A DNA stretch of 64,000 nucleotides from Oscillospiraceae bacterium. Its GTDB lineage: Bacteria; Bacillota; Clostridia; Oscillospirales; Ruminococcaceae. The notes below the pieces were generated by a model. The model searched no databases. It saw only the letters and a list, made by a program, of their open reading frames with translations, and was not told where the DNA came from. This document shows positions 1 through 8,518 of the stretch, piece by piece. Numbering within the stretch: the stretch's first letter is position 1; every line of letters starts with the position of its first letter. The position numbers were made by a program, and so were the translations under genes. The stretch covers positions 84,644-148,643 of the forward strand of contig JAAVIC010000003.1 of assembly GCA_014799385.1 (NCBI GenBank), in the 5' to 3' direction.

Positions 1-297
1 GAAGTTGAGGGCGCAATGAACATTCGGAATAAATTTCCGGAGGCGCGCCTTGTGTTCATACTTCCGCCAAGCTGGGAAGTTCTGGAACACCGTCTGCGCA
101 ACAGAGGCACGGAAACCGAGGACAAAATCCGCGAGCGCATTGCCCAAGCCCGCACGGAGCTTGACTTCGCGCGGAATTATGACTACCTCATCGTCAATGA
201 TGATCTTGAAGCGGCGGTGGACGACCTGGTTTGCGTACTGCGCGCCGAAAAGCTCCGCAAAGAGCACAACAACGCGCTTTTAGACAGTTTTAAGTAA
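1..297 (+). CDS. gmk: Guanylate kinase, C-terminal part (cut by window start)
   Basis: Guanylate kinase phosphorylates GMP to GDP in the cytoplasm. The frame is open from base 1, so the gene starts outside the window and about 98 codons remain. The visible part matches the family after its GMP-binding region: EGAMNIRNKFPEA, then FILPPSW, the R-rich lid (LEHRLRNRGTE) and the ending DFARNYDYLIVNDD. An internal ATG at base 16 is not the real start. priA begins 17 bases downstream on the same strand, so the two are probably co-transcribed. Confidence 0.93.
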   Translation, partial: EVEGAMNIRNKFPEARLVFILPPSWEVLEHRLRNRGTETEDKIRERIAQARTELDFARNYDYLIVNDDLEAAVDDLVCVLRAEKLRKEHNNALLDSFK

Positions 298-313
298 TCG
301 GGGGTATATCCTG

Positions 314-2725
314 TTGTTCGCACAAATCGCCGTTCAAAACACGCTCTACGCGTTCGATATGCTGTACTCATATGAAATTCCCGAGGCGATGGCGAGTCAA
401 ATCGTTGTGGGGAGCGTGGTTGTAGTGCCATTCGGGCGAGGCAGCCGCAAGCGTATCGGCGTGGTATTCGGTATCACCGAATACCCGCCGGACAAACCCG
501 CAAAGGCTGTGGACGCGCTTGTGGAGAGCGCTCCGTCTGTTTCGGACGAGCTGATTCGCTTGTGCGTTTGGCTGCGCGAAAACACGTTCTGCACATACTA
601 TGACGCATTCCGCGCGATTCTGCCAAGCGGACTTGGATACACGCTTAAAAGCAGCTTTACGGTAAACGGTGATTTTTCCGAGACGTTGAGCCACGACGAA
701 CAAAAACTGTTCGCGGCACTGAAATCCGCAGACAAAGGAACCTTTTCGGCACTCTGCGCCGCGAATCCACAAACGGTGGATTCCCTTGTAAAAAAAGGCG
801 CGCTTGTCGAAAACCGCGCGGCTAAGCGGAATATCGGCGATGAGAGCGTGGCTATGGTAAGAATTTCAGCCGAGCCACCCGAGGGCGAAAAGTTGACGCC
901 CAAACAACGCGCGGTTATTGAATTTCTTGCGGAGAACGGTTCGGCGTCAATCGGAGAGGTAAGCTACGGTTGTTCCGTCACTCCCGCTGTGGTGAAACGG
1001 TTGGTCGAAAAGGGCATACTGGAGCGGTTTGAGAACATCGTGTTCCGTATGCCGAACGAGCAGTCCGCGCCTGTCGAAAACCCCGAGAATATTGTGTTCT
1101 CGCCCGTTCAGCAGAAAGTGTTCGATGGGATTTCCGAGCTGATGAACTCTCCGAAACCGCAGTGCGCCTTACTTCGCGGTGTTACGGGCAGCGGAAAAAC
1201 ATCGGTGTTCATACGGTTGATCAACGATGCGCTAAAGCAAGGGAAAAGCGCGATTATGCTCGTTCCCGAGATTTCGCTCACTCCGCAGATGGTAAATAAA
1301 TTCACGCGGTTGTTCGGAAGTGAAGTCGCGATAATGCACAGCTCGTTGTCAATCGGCGAGCGCGCTGACGAATACCGCCGAATCCGCGATGGAAAGGCGC
1401 ATATAGTCATCGGAACACGCAGCGCGGTATTTGCCCCGGTGACAAATCTGGGAATAATTGTCATTGACGAGGAAGGCGAGGGAACGTACAAATCCGAAAG
1501 TACGCCGCGTTATCATGCGCGTGATGTTGCGAAACAGCGGTGCTTCGCGCAAAATTCGCTGCTTCTGCTCGCCTCGGCGACACCCTCTCTGGAGAGCTAT
1601 CACTTCGCGAAAACGGGGCGCTATCACCTGTTTGAGATTGACGAACGGTATAACAACGCGGTTCTGCCCGATGTATACATCATAAATATGGCGGAAGAGC
1701 GGCAGAACGGCAATATGTCAACATTCTCTCTTCCGCTTATCAATGAACTTCAAACCAATCTGGAGCGAGGCGAGCAGTCTATTCTGCTCTTGAACCGCCG
1801 CGGATACCGCACTGGCGTGAGCTGTCTTGCCTGCGGAAAGCCGCTGGTATGCCCGAATTGCGAACTTCCGCTTACGTTCCACAAGGTGAACAATTCGCTT
1901 ATTTGCCACTATTGCGGCTATATGCGCCCTTTGGACGCGGCTTGCCCCGGGTGCGGCGGAAAGTATTTCAATATGCGCGGCGAGGGCACGCAGCTTATCG
2001 AGGACGAGCTGGGGCAGATGTTCAAAGAGGCGCGGATTCTGCGAATGGACGCGGACACGACCTCCACCAAGAACGCGTTCGAGAAAAAGTTTAGCGCGTT
2101 CGCCAATGGTGAATATGATATAATGATCGGCACTCAGATGATAGCCAAGGGTCTGGATTTTCCGAACGTTACGCTGGTTGGGGTGCTGAAAATCGACAAT
2201 TCGCTCTACTGCGCGGATTTCAAGGCAGCCGAGCGCACGTTCTCACTGATTACGCAGGTGGTCGGCAGAGCGGGTCGCGCCGGAAAACATGGTCGCGCGC
2301 TGCTCCAGACGTTCTCACCTGAACATTACGTGGTGAACTTAGCCGCGCGGCAGAACTACCCCGAGTTTTTCGAGGAGGAAATCGAGCTGCGAAAAGCGTT
2401 GTTTTACCCGCCGTTATGCGATGTGGTGAGCTTTGGGTTCTCGGGAATCGACAACACGCGGACGTTCGCGGCGGCAAAGCTCTTTGCGCGGTGGCTGACA
2501 GAGCTTGCAAAGCCGTTCGGAGAGCGCGTTCCAATGCGGATTCTGGGTCCCGCGCCCAATGCGGTTGGCAAGGTCAACGGGCAGTATAGATGTTCACTGC
2601 TTGTGAAGTGCGTGAACAGCACACCGCTGCGATCGGTTGTAGAACAATCTCTGAAGAGGGCTTATGCGGATAAGACATTCGAGAATGTGCATTTTTACGC
2701 GGATATCAACGGGCTGCCGGAGTAA
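314..2725 (+). CDS. priA: Primosomal protein N' (PriA helicase)
   Basis: PriA is a 3'-5' superfamily 2 helicase that reloads the replisome at stalled forks. The 803-residue length fits a full copy. Walker A is GVTGSGKT near residues 289-296. The Walker B box reads DEEGEGTYK near 385 rather than the usual DEEH, followed by RYHARD. Paired zinc cysteines (CLACGK, CPNC, CHYCGY, CPGCGG) lie between about 504 and 547, then the helicase C-terminal motifs (GTQMIAKGLDFP, QVVGRAGRAG). The start is a TTG, with N-terminus MFAQIAVQNTLY typical of PriA. It lies directly after gmk. Confidence 0.95.
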   Translation: MFAQIAVQNTLYAFDMLYSYEIPEAMASQIVVGSVVVVPFGRGSRKRIGVVFGITEYPPDKPAKAVDALVESAPSVSDELIRLCVWLRENTFCTYYDAFRAILPSGLGYTLKSSFTVNGDFSETLSHDEQKLFAALKSADKGTFSALCAANPQTVDSLVKKGALVENRAAKRNIGDESVAMVRISAEPPEGEKLTPKQRAVIEFLAENGSASIGEVSYGCSVTPAVVKRLVEKGILERFENIVFRMPNEQSAPVENPENIVFSPVQQKVFDGISELMNSPKPQCALLRGVTGSGKTSVFIRLINDALKQGKSAIMLVPEISLTPQMVNKFTRLFGSEVAIMHSSLSIGERADEYRRIRDGKAHIVIGTRSAVFAPVTNLGIIVIDEEGEGTYKSESTPRYHARDVAKQRCFAQNSLLLLASATPSLESYHFAKTGRYHLFEIDERYNNAVLPDVYIINMAEERQNGNMSTFSLPLINELQTNLERGEQSILLLNRRGYRTGVSCLACGKPLVCPNCELPLTFHKVNNSLICHYCGYMRPLDAACPGCGGKYFNMRGEGTQLIEDELGQMFKEARILRMDADTTSTKNAFEKKFSAFANGEYDIMIGTQMIAKGLDFPNVTLVGVLKIDNSLYCADFKAAERTFSLITQVVGRAGRAGKHGRALLQTFSPEHYVVNLAARQNYPEFFEEEIELRKALFYPPLCDVVSFGFSGIDNTRTFAAAKLFARWLTELAKPFGERVPMRILGPAPNAVGKVNGQYRCSLLVKCVNSTPLRSVVEQSLKRAYADKTFENVHFYADINGLPE

Positions 2726-2797
2726 AGTGCAGCTTGAACAGAGCGTGTGAATACGTTCTGATACATATGAACAAATGAACAAAGCGAGGAAGAATTT

Positions 2798-3262
2798 ATG
2801 GCATTACGAGAAATCTTGAAGTTCGGTGAGGACGCTCTGCGGAAGAAATGCCGCCCGGTGACGGTGTTTGATGACCGCCTGGCGACTCTTTTGGACGATA
2901 TGCGGGAAACGCTTCAATCCGCTGACGGAGCGGGTTTGGCAGCTCCACAGGTGGGAATTTTGAGGCGCGCGGTGGTGATTGACGTTCATGACAAACACGG
3001 AATGATTGAACTTGTGAACCCCGAAATAATCTCCGAGGAGGGTGTTCAGGTGGCTGATGAGGGCTGCCTGTCCGCGCCGAACGAGTGGTGCCGCGTGGAG
3101 CGTCCGAACGTAGTCACAGTGCGGGCTTACGACCGATTCGGCAAGGAGTTTACGCTGACCGGGCGGGACCTGCTTGCACGCGCGATTTGTCACGAGGTGG
3201 ATCATCTGGACGGAATTTTATTCACCGACCGCGTAAAGAGTGAAATCCCAACGCGAAAATAG
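2798..3262 (+). CDS. def: Peptide deformylase (first of two)
   Basis: Removes the formyl group from nascent N-formylmethionine peptides. All three metal and active-site motifs are present: GAGLAAPQVG, EGCLSAP and CHEVDHLDG (HExDH). The 154-residue length is normal for the short clostridial type. A good ribosome site (gcgagga) precedes the ATG. A second deformylase follows 9 bases later and fmt after it, so formyl addition and removal are encoded together. The two copies are clearly diverged, which argues for an old duplication with both kept functional. Confidence 0.94.
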   Translation: MALREILKFGEDALRKKCRPVTVFDDRLATLLDDMRETLQSADGAGLAAPQVGILRRAVVIDVHDKHGMIELVNPEIISEEGVQVADEGCLSAPNEWCRVERPNVVTVRAYDRFGKEFTLTGRDLLARAICHEVDHLDGILFTDRVKSEIPTRK

Positions 3263-3271
3263 GAGTTCGAG

Positions 3272-3727
3272 ATGGTAAGGGAGATATTGAAGTTCGGGAA
3301 TCCGCTGTTGCGCGAAAATTGTGCAGAAGTGACAAAATTCGATTCCGAATTGCACAAAATTTTAGATGATTTGTATGACACAATGAATAAAGCAGACGGA
3401 GTCGGACTTGCCGCTCCACAAATCGGTGTTTTGAAACGTATTGTCGTAATTGACACGGGCAAGGGTCGCATAGAGCTTGTAAACCCCGTCATTACAGCGT
3501 TTTGGGGCAAACAGTTCGAGCCTGAGGGCTGCCTGTCCTATCCGAAAAAGCGGGGAATCGTGCGGCGACCGATGCACGTCCGCATCAAGGCATTCGATCG
3601 TTTCGGAAAGCCCGTCAAGTATCGCGGCAGAGATCTTCTGGCGCGGGCGTTCTGCCACGAAATCGACCATCTCAACGGGATTTTGTATGAGGATAAAGTC
3701 ATAGAGTGGGTGGAGGATGAACAATGA
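3272..3727 (+). CDS. def: Peptide deformylase (second of two)
   Basis: Second deformylase, 151 residues. Motifs GVGLAAPQIG, EGCLSYPKKRG and CHEIDHLNG are intact, so it should be catalytic. The EGCLSYP version is the commoner form, while the upstream paralogue has EGCLSAP. Ribosome site aggag precedes the ATG. The 3' end overlaps the start of fmt by four bases (ATGA), indicating translational coupling. Confidence 0.94.
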   Translation: MVREILKFGNPLLRENCAEVTKFDSELHKILDDLYDTMNKADGVGLAAPQIGVLKRIVVIDTGKGRIELVNPVITAFWGKQFEPEGCLSYPKKRGIVRRPMHVRIKAFDRFGKPVKYRGRDLLARAFCHEIDHLNGILYEDKVIEWVEDEQ

Positions 3728-4665
3728 GAGTAGTTTTTATGGGAACTCCGGATTTTTCCGTGCCGTCTCTGGCGGCTCTGAAAGATGCGGGACATGAGAT
3801 TTGCGCGGTTTTTGCCAAGCCCGACAAGCCCAAAAATCGTGGAAAGCAGATTCAGACTTGCCCCGTTAAGGATTTTGCGATAGAAAATGATTTTGAGATT
3901 TTTCAGCCAAATTCACTGAAAAAAGGCGATGACGCGGCGGAAAGTTTGTCGATATTGCACAAAATAAATCCCGATGTAATTGTTGTTATTGCGTATGGTC
4001 AGATTCTCCCTAATGAGATTCTTGAACTGCCAAAATTTGGCTGTATCAATGTGCATGCTTCTCTGTTGCCGAAATACCGCGGAGCCGCGCCGATTCAGCG
4101 GTGTATTCAGGACGGTGAAACGGTGAGCGGCGTCTGCACAATGCGTATGGATTCGGGCATTGACACGGGCGACGTGATTATGCGCCGTGAGGTCGAGATT
4201 CCTCCCGAAATGACAGGCTCGGAGCTGTGGGAAACCCTCTCGCAATGCGGTGCGGAGCTGATTGTCGAAACGCTTGCCGCCTTGGAAAACGGTACTGCGG
4301 AATTTACTTCGCAGCCGAACAGCGAGCAGGCAAGCTACGCGAAGATGATTTCAAAGGAGGAGCTGCGGCTCGATTTCACGAAGCCCGCCAAGCAGCTCTA
4401 CGACTTCATTCGTGCGATGGCGGACGCTCCGTGCGCGTACACTATGCTGGAGGGCAAGCGCCTGAAAATCTATCGTGCGCGGCTCACGGAGCGGACTTCT
4501 GCGCTCCCTGCGGGGTCAATCGCGGACGAGCGGACATTCGCGGCAGTGTGCGGCGATGGAATCTGTATCGAGCTTTCCGAGGTTAAAATTGAGGGCGGAA
4601 AACGTATGAAATCGGACGATTTTCTGCGCGGAAAAAAGCTCGAAAAGGGCTTGATTTTGGGGTGA
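3724..4665 (+). CDS. fmt: Methionyl-tRNA formyltransferase
   Basis: Transfers a formyl group from 10-formyl-THF to initiator Met-tRNA. The N-terminal formyltransferase fold shows MRVVFMGTPDFSVP, the folate and catalytic region HASLLPKYRGAAPIQ, and SGIDTGDV. The C-terminal tRNA-binding part (LRLDFTKPAKQLYDFIRAM onward) is present, and 313 residues is full length. The start overlaps the stop of the upstream deformylase gene (ATGA). Confidence 0.96.
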   Translation: MRVVFMGTPDFSVPSLAALKDAGHEICAVFAKPDKPKNRGKQIQTCPVKDFAIENDFEIFQPNSLKKGDDAAESLSILHKINPDVIVVIAYGQILPNEILELPKFGCINVHASLLPKYRGAAPIQRCIQDGETVSGVCTMRMDSGIDTGDVIMRREVEIPPEMTGSELWETLSQCGAELIVETLAALENGTAEFTSQPNSEQASYAKMISKEELRLDFTKPAKQLYDFIRAMADAPCAYTMLEGKRLKIYRARLTERTSALPAGSIADERTFAAVCGDGICIELSEVKIEGGKRMKSDDFLRGKKLEKGLILG

Positions 4666-4940
4666 CTTTTTTTCGGCGGTTTCAGCGTCAAAATCAACCT
4701 GTTTTTCGGGTGAAAATCCAAGTTTTTTTGGGGCGAAAAATCAAGGTTTTTTGAGCGGTATTCGATACGTCAAAATGGCTTAACAGTGCCGAAAATCCGC
4801 ATTTTGAAAATCCGGAAAAACGGTAGATTTTGACGACCGAATCAACCGATTTATTTGACGTCATTTTTGGATAGATTTTTAAGGCGATTTTCACTCGAAA
4901 ATCGGGTGGATTTCGGACATCATTTCGGAGGTTTTGAATT
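4666..4940 (+). other. Intergenic stretch with T-rich quasi-repeats
   Basis: No gene was found in these 275 bases. The stretch carries several near-repeats of a T-run followed by cgg or ggcg and then aaaatc, spaced roughly 30 bases apart. These look like a decayed tandem repeat. A ribosome site (cggagg) lies just before rsmB. No clear promoter or strong terminator hairpin could be identified. Confidence 0.4.
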
Positions 4941-6257
4941 ATGGCGGACGCGCGGCTGACGGTTGCAAAGCTGCTGCTGAAAATGGAGAGCAGCGGCTCG
5001 TATTCAAATATTCTGTTGGATTCCGCGCTGACGGAATCGGGGCTTTCCGAACGCGACAAGGCGTTCGCGGCGGCGCTGTTTTACGGCGTAACCGAGCGCA
5101 AAATGACGCTCGACTACATTATCAAGCAGTATTGCCGAATGCCGTTTGAGAAGCTCGAAACGGAAGCAGTTGTGGTTTTGCGAATGGGAATCTACCAGAT
5201 TTTGTACACCTCTGTTCCCGAGAGTGCCGCCGTCAACGAATCGGTGAAGCTGTGCAAAAAGCTGAAGTTGTTCAGCGCACAAGGGTTTGTGAATGGACTT
5301 CTCCGAACGTTTTTGCGCCGAGAAAAGGCAGTCAGTTACGTTGGGCTGAGCACTGCGGAACGGCTCTCCATACAGTATTCCGCGCCGCAATGGCTCGCAC
5401 AAAAGTGGACGGACGAGTACGGCGAGGCGAACGCGGTCAAGTGCTTGAAAGCGTCTTTGGGTGCGCCGCCGATTTACGCGCGGGTAAATACCACCAAAAT
5501 TTCGGCGGAAGATTTGGTGAAATCGCTGAAAACTGATGGAATCAAGGCAAGCGTATTTCCGAATTTGACGGGTTGTGTGAAGCTCGAAAAAACGGGCGAT
5601 TTAGAGCGTTCGGAGGCTTTTCGGAGCGGACTTTTCCATATTCAGGACGTGTCAAGCCAGCTCTGCTGTCACACGCTCAAGCCGATTGTGAACGAAACGG
5701 TGCTGGACATTTGCGCCGCGCCGGGCGGAAAATCGTTCACGATGGCAGAGCTGATGGGAAACAATGGACGCGTCATTAGTATGGATTTATATGAACAACG
5801 CGTGGATTTGATCCGCAAGGGCGCGTGGCGACTCGGTTTGCGGATCGTTGAGGCGGAGATCAACAATGCCGTGAAGTTCAATGAAAACCTCCCGATGGCG
5901 GACAGGGTGCTGTGTGACGTGCCTTGCTCGGGACTGGGCGTGATTCGCCGAAAGCCCGAAATCAAGTACAAATCCGAGGAGGAGTTTGAGGAGCTGCCGC
6001 GGCTTCAGATGGCGATTCTCGAGACCTCGGCGCGGTACGTGAAGGTCGGCGGAACGCTTGTCTATTCGACTTGTACGCTCTCCCGCGCGGAGAATGACGA
6101 TGTAGCGGCGGCATTCGCGGCGGAGCATCCCGAATTTTCGCCGATCGTTCAAACGATTCCATATGCGGGCGCGGAGAACTCCCCTACGCGGACGTTCTTC
6201 CCCGAAGAGGACGGCGGAGATGGATTTTTTACCGCCTCATTCAGGAGAACCAAATAA
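4941..6257 (+). CDS. rsmB: 16S rRNA (cytosine-967-C5)-methyltransferase RsmB
   Basis: SAM-dependent m5C methyltransferase of 16S rRNA. The first ~140 residues form a NusB-like RNA-binding domain (YGVTERKMTLDYII, PFEKLETEAVVVLRMG). The Rossmann methyltransferase follows, with the SAM motif DICAAPGGK, the first catalytic cysteine in CDVPCSGLG and the second region STCTLSRAENDDV. Length of 438 residues is typical. It ends 2 bases before rlmN, so the two rRNA methyltransferases share a transcript. Confidence 0.95.
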   Translation: MADARLTVAKLLLKMESSGSYSNILLDSALTESGLSERDKAFAAALFYGVTERKMTLDYIIKQYCRMPFEKLETEAVVVLRMGIYQILYTSVPESAAVNESVKLCKKLKLFSAQGFVNGLLRTFLRREKAVSYVGLSTAERLSIQYSAPQWLAQKWTDEYGEANAVKCLKASLGAPPIYARVNTTKISAEDLVKSLKTDGIKASVFPNLTGCVKLEKTGDLERSEAFRSGLFHIQDVSSQLCCHTLKPIVNETVLDICAAPGGKSFTMAELMGNNGRVISMDLYEQRVDLIRKGAWRLGLRIVEAEINNAVKFNENLPMADRVLCDVPCSGLGVIRRKPEIKYKSEEEFEELPRLQMAILETSARYVKVGGTLVYSTCTLSRAENDDVAAAFAAEHPEFSPIVQTIPYAGAENSPTRTFFPEEDGGDGFFTASFRRTK

Positions 6258-6259
6258 AT

Positions 6260-7297
6260 ATGAACGAAACAGAGAAAATCGACATTTTGTCGCTTACCAA
6301 AGACGAATTGATAAAAAAAATCACCGAAATAGGCGAAAAGTCCTTTCGTGCCGCGCAAATCTACGATTGGCTGCATATAAAAAGGGTTACGGATTTTGCG
6401 CAGATGACTAATATTTCTGCACAATTTCGCGAGCAATTATCAAGATTTTTTTGTATAAAATCACCAAAAATTAAAAAAAGACTTGTAAGCGGCATAGATA
6501 ATACGGTAAAATATCTGTATGGGCTGCCCGATGGCGAGGCGGTGGAAAGCGTGCTGATGGAGTACAAGCACGGCAACAGCTTGTGCATATCCACGCAAGT
6601 GGGGTGCAAAATGGGCTGCCGTTTCTGCGCGTCGACCATTGCGGGTTGGGTGCGCAATCTTGAGCCGTCGGAGATGCTGCTGCAAATCTACGAAACCGAG
6701 CGCGACAGCGGACGGCACGTGGACAGCATCGTACTTATGGGTATTGGAGAGCCGCTGGATAATTTTGACAACGTGGTGAAGTTCTTGCGAATTCTGAACA
6801 GCGAGGGCGAGGGAATGAGCCTGCGCCACCTTTCGCTGTCGACCTGCGGAGTGTGCGATAAGATTTACGAGTTGGCGCGGCTTAAACTCGGAATCACGCT
6901 CTCCATTTCACTTCACGCTGCTACCGATGAACGGCGCGGCGCGATAATGCCTATTAATAAGCGATTCCCGCTTGCGGAGCTTATGCGTGCGTGCGATGAC
7001 TATTTTGCGGCGACCGGGCGGCGAATTTCGTTTGAGTTTTCGCTGATTGAGGGTGTAAACGATACGGACGAGTCCGCGGACGAGCTGATAGAACTGCTCC
7101 GAGGAAAGCCGTGCCATGTCAATCTGATTCCCATAAATGAGGTCAAGGAGCGGGATTTCAGGAAGAGCAAATCCGTGGAACATTTTCGGCGGCGGCTGAC
7201 GGACGCGGGTATCAACGCGACCGTGCGGCGGACGCTCGGCGCGGACATCAATGCCGCTTGCGGGCAGCTCAGACGCGATGAAGCGGTTGACAGTTAG
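6260..7297 (+). CDS. rlmN: 23S rRNA/tRNA (adenine-C2)-methyltransferase RlmN
   Basis: Radical SAM enzyme that methylates C2 of A2503 in 23S rRNA and A37 in some tRNAs. The 4Fe-4S motif is GCKMGCRFCAST (CxxxCxxC). The GIGEPLDN box and LSTCGVC, which carries one of the two catalytic cysteines, are present, and the second lies near the C-terminus (DINAACGQL). Length of 345 residues is normal. An aggaga ribosome site lies 12 bases before the ATG. Confidence 0.96.
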   Translation: MNETEKIDILSLTKDELIKKITEIGEKSFRAAQIYDWLHIKRVTDFAQMTNISAQFREQLSRFFCIKSPKIKKRLVSGIDNTVKYLYGLPDGEAVESVLMEYKHGNSLCISTQVGCKMGCRFCASTIAGWVRNLEPSEMLLQIYETERDSGRHVDSIVLMGIGEPLDNFDNVVKFLRILNSEGEGMSLRHLSLSTCGVCDKIYELARLKLGITLSISLHAATDERRGAIMPINKRFPLAELMRACDDYFAATGRRISFEFSLIEGVNDTDESADELIELLRGKPCHVNLIPINEVKERDFRKSKSVEHFRRRLTDAGINATVRRTLGADINAACGQLRRDEAVDS

Positions 7298-7347
7298 GGT
7301 GTGCAAATCGGAGCGGTGTGATTTATATCAAGTTATTGGCGACTAAT

Positions 7348-7475
7348 GCAAATCCGAAACACGCCGGGGCGCAGTGTTATAACTTAGTCAAGCTTTCGGT
7401 GACAATCGCAAATCCGAAACGCGAGCGGGGCGCAACACCGCAAAGCGGATTTTATCTGCACGTTTTCGGATTTGC
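7348..7475 (+). repeat. Structured leader element, copy 1 (partial tandem, degenerate)
   Basis: Member of the family-1 intergenic elements. The left arm GCAAATCCGAAAC occurs twice (7348 and 7408). The right arm GTTTTCGGATTTGC ends at 7475, 16 bases before the PP2C ATG. The two internal hairpins seen in better copies are broken here: each has kept one side only. This looks like a decayed copy preceded by a truncated one. No other feature was seen in 7298-7491. Confidence 0.75.
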
Positions 7476-7491
7476 AAATTGAAATAAGGTG

Positions 7492-8238
7492 ATGAAATTG
7501 GAAATTTTTAGTAAAACAGATATAGGTTTGGTTCGTAACGAAAACCAGGACTGCGTATGGAGCGAAATGCTTTCAAATTCGGCTTGCGCAGCGGTTCTGT
7601 GCGATGGAATGGGCGGCGAACACGAGGGCGGTCTTGCAAGCAAAATCACAGTTGAATTGATCTCTCGGCGGATTCGCGAGGGGTTTAATGAGTTGATGAA
7701 CCGCAATTCCGTGCGGAATCTGCTGATTACATCGGTTATCGCCGCAAATTCGCTTGTTTGGGAAACGGCGCAGTCCAAGATCCATGAGGTGATGGGAACC
7801 ACCTGTGTTGCGTGCATCGTGTTCGGCGGAGTGGCATATATCGTCAATGTCGGAGATTCGCGCGCGTATCATTTGTTCACACAGGACGATGATGAGTGCA
7901 TTCAGCAGATAACAAAGGATCACTCGCACGTCCGCGAGCTTATCGATCTGGGAGAAATCACCGAGGAGCAGGCGAAAACTCACCCCAAGCGCAGCAAAAT
8001 AACCCGCGCAATCGGCGCGGAGAGCAGCGTTACTCCCGATTATTTCGAGCTTGAGCTTGCGCCGGAGGATATGGTTCTGATGTGCAGCGACGGGCTTACG
8101 TCTTACGGAGACGACCTGGATATTCTGGATATTTGCTTCGATTCCAAGCCGCGCGATTGCTGCGGAAAGCTGGTGGATTACGCGAATAACAAGGGCGGAC
8201 ACGATAATGTTTCGGTCGCGTTAATATTAAACAATTGA
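7492..8238 (+). CDS. stp: PP2C-family serine/threonine protein phosphatase (Stp/PrpC)
   Basis: Metal-dependent phosphatase that normally reverses PrkC phosphorylation. PPM motifs are present: TDIGLVRNENQD, LCDGMGGEHEG (metal-binding DGMGG), NVGDSRAY, MCSDGLTSYGDD and GGHDNVSVAL. About 248 residues, full length. Start choice is uncertain: ATG at 7492 lies very close to the ribosome site aaggtgat (7486-7493), and TTG at 7498 has better spacing. A GTG at 7489 is also in frame. The partner kinase follows, though with its own apparent promoter. Confidence 0.94.
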   Translation: MKLEIFSKTDIGLVRNENQDCVWSEMLSNSACAAVLCDGMGGEHEGGLASKITVELISRRIREGFNELMNRNSVRNLLITSVIAANSLVWETAQSKIHEVMGTTCVACIVFGGVAYIVNVGDSRAYHLFTQDDDECIQQITKDHSHVRELIDLGEITEEQAKTHPKRSKITRAIGAESSVTPDYFELELAPEDMVLMCSDGLTSYGDDLDILDICFDSKPRDCCGKLVDYANNKGGHDNVSVALILNN

Positions 8239-8300
8239 TTTTTGTGAAAATTGAATAGTTTTTCTCTTGATTCGGACGAAATATTATTGAAGTTGGCACA

Positions 8301-8329
8301 TTGACTTTTGGGAAATTTCGTGTTAATAT
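8301..8329 (+). promoter_or_regulatory. Sigma-A-like promoter for prkC
   Basis: TTGACT (8301-8306) and TAATAT (8324-8329) are separated by exactly 17 bases. It lies in the 280-base gap between stp and prkC and would give a leader of about 185 bases. The rest of the gap shows nothing else recognisable. An upstream ATG in frame at 8357 would make a long N-terminal extension without family similarity. Confidence 0.6.
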
Positions 8330-8518
8330 GTAAGTTGGGGTATTCCATAACTTCAAATGTGCGTGAAAAAAGTTTTCCGCACGCGAATTGGGGATAATCA
8401 CCAATATCATTCACACTTTTTTGTAATATTCTCACAAATTATGGGGAACGTGCTCGTACCATACACGGGCGCGGCGGGAACATTCCCGATAAGTGTATGG
8501 AGAAATGGCGGATTTACG

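Noticed and set aside
2798..3727. Tandem deformylase genes as a recent duplication
   Set aside because: The two proteins are well diverged outside the motifs, so they are treated as an ordinary paralogous pair.
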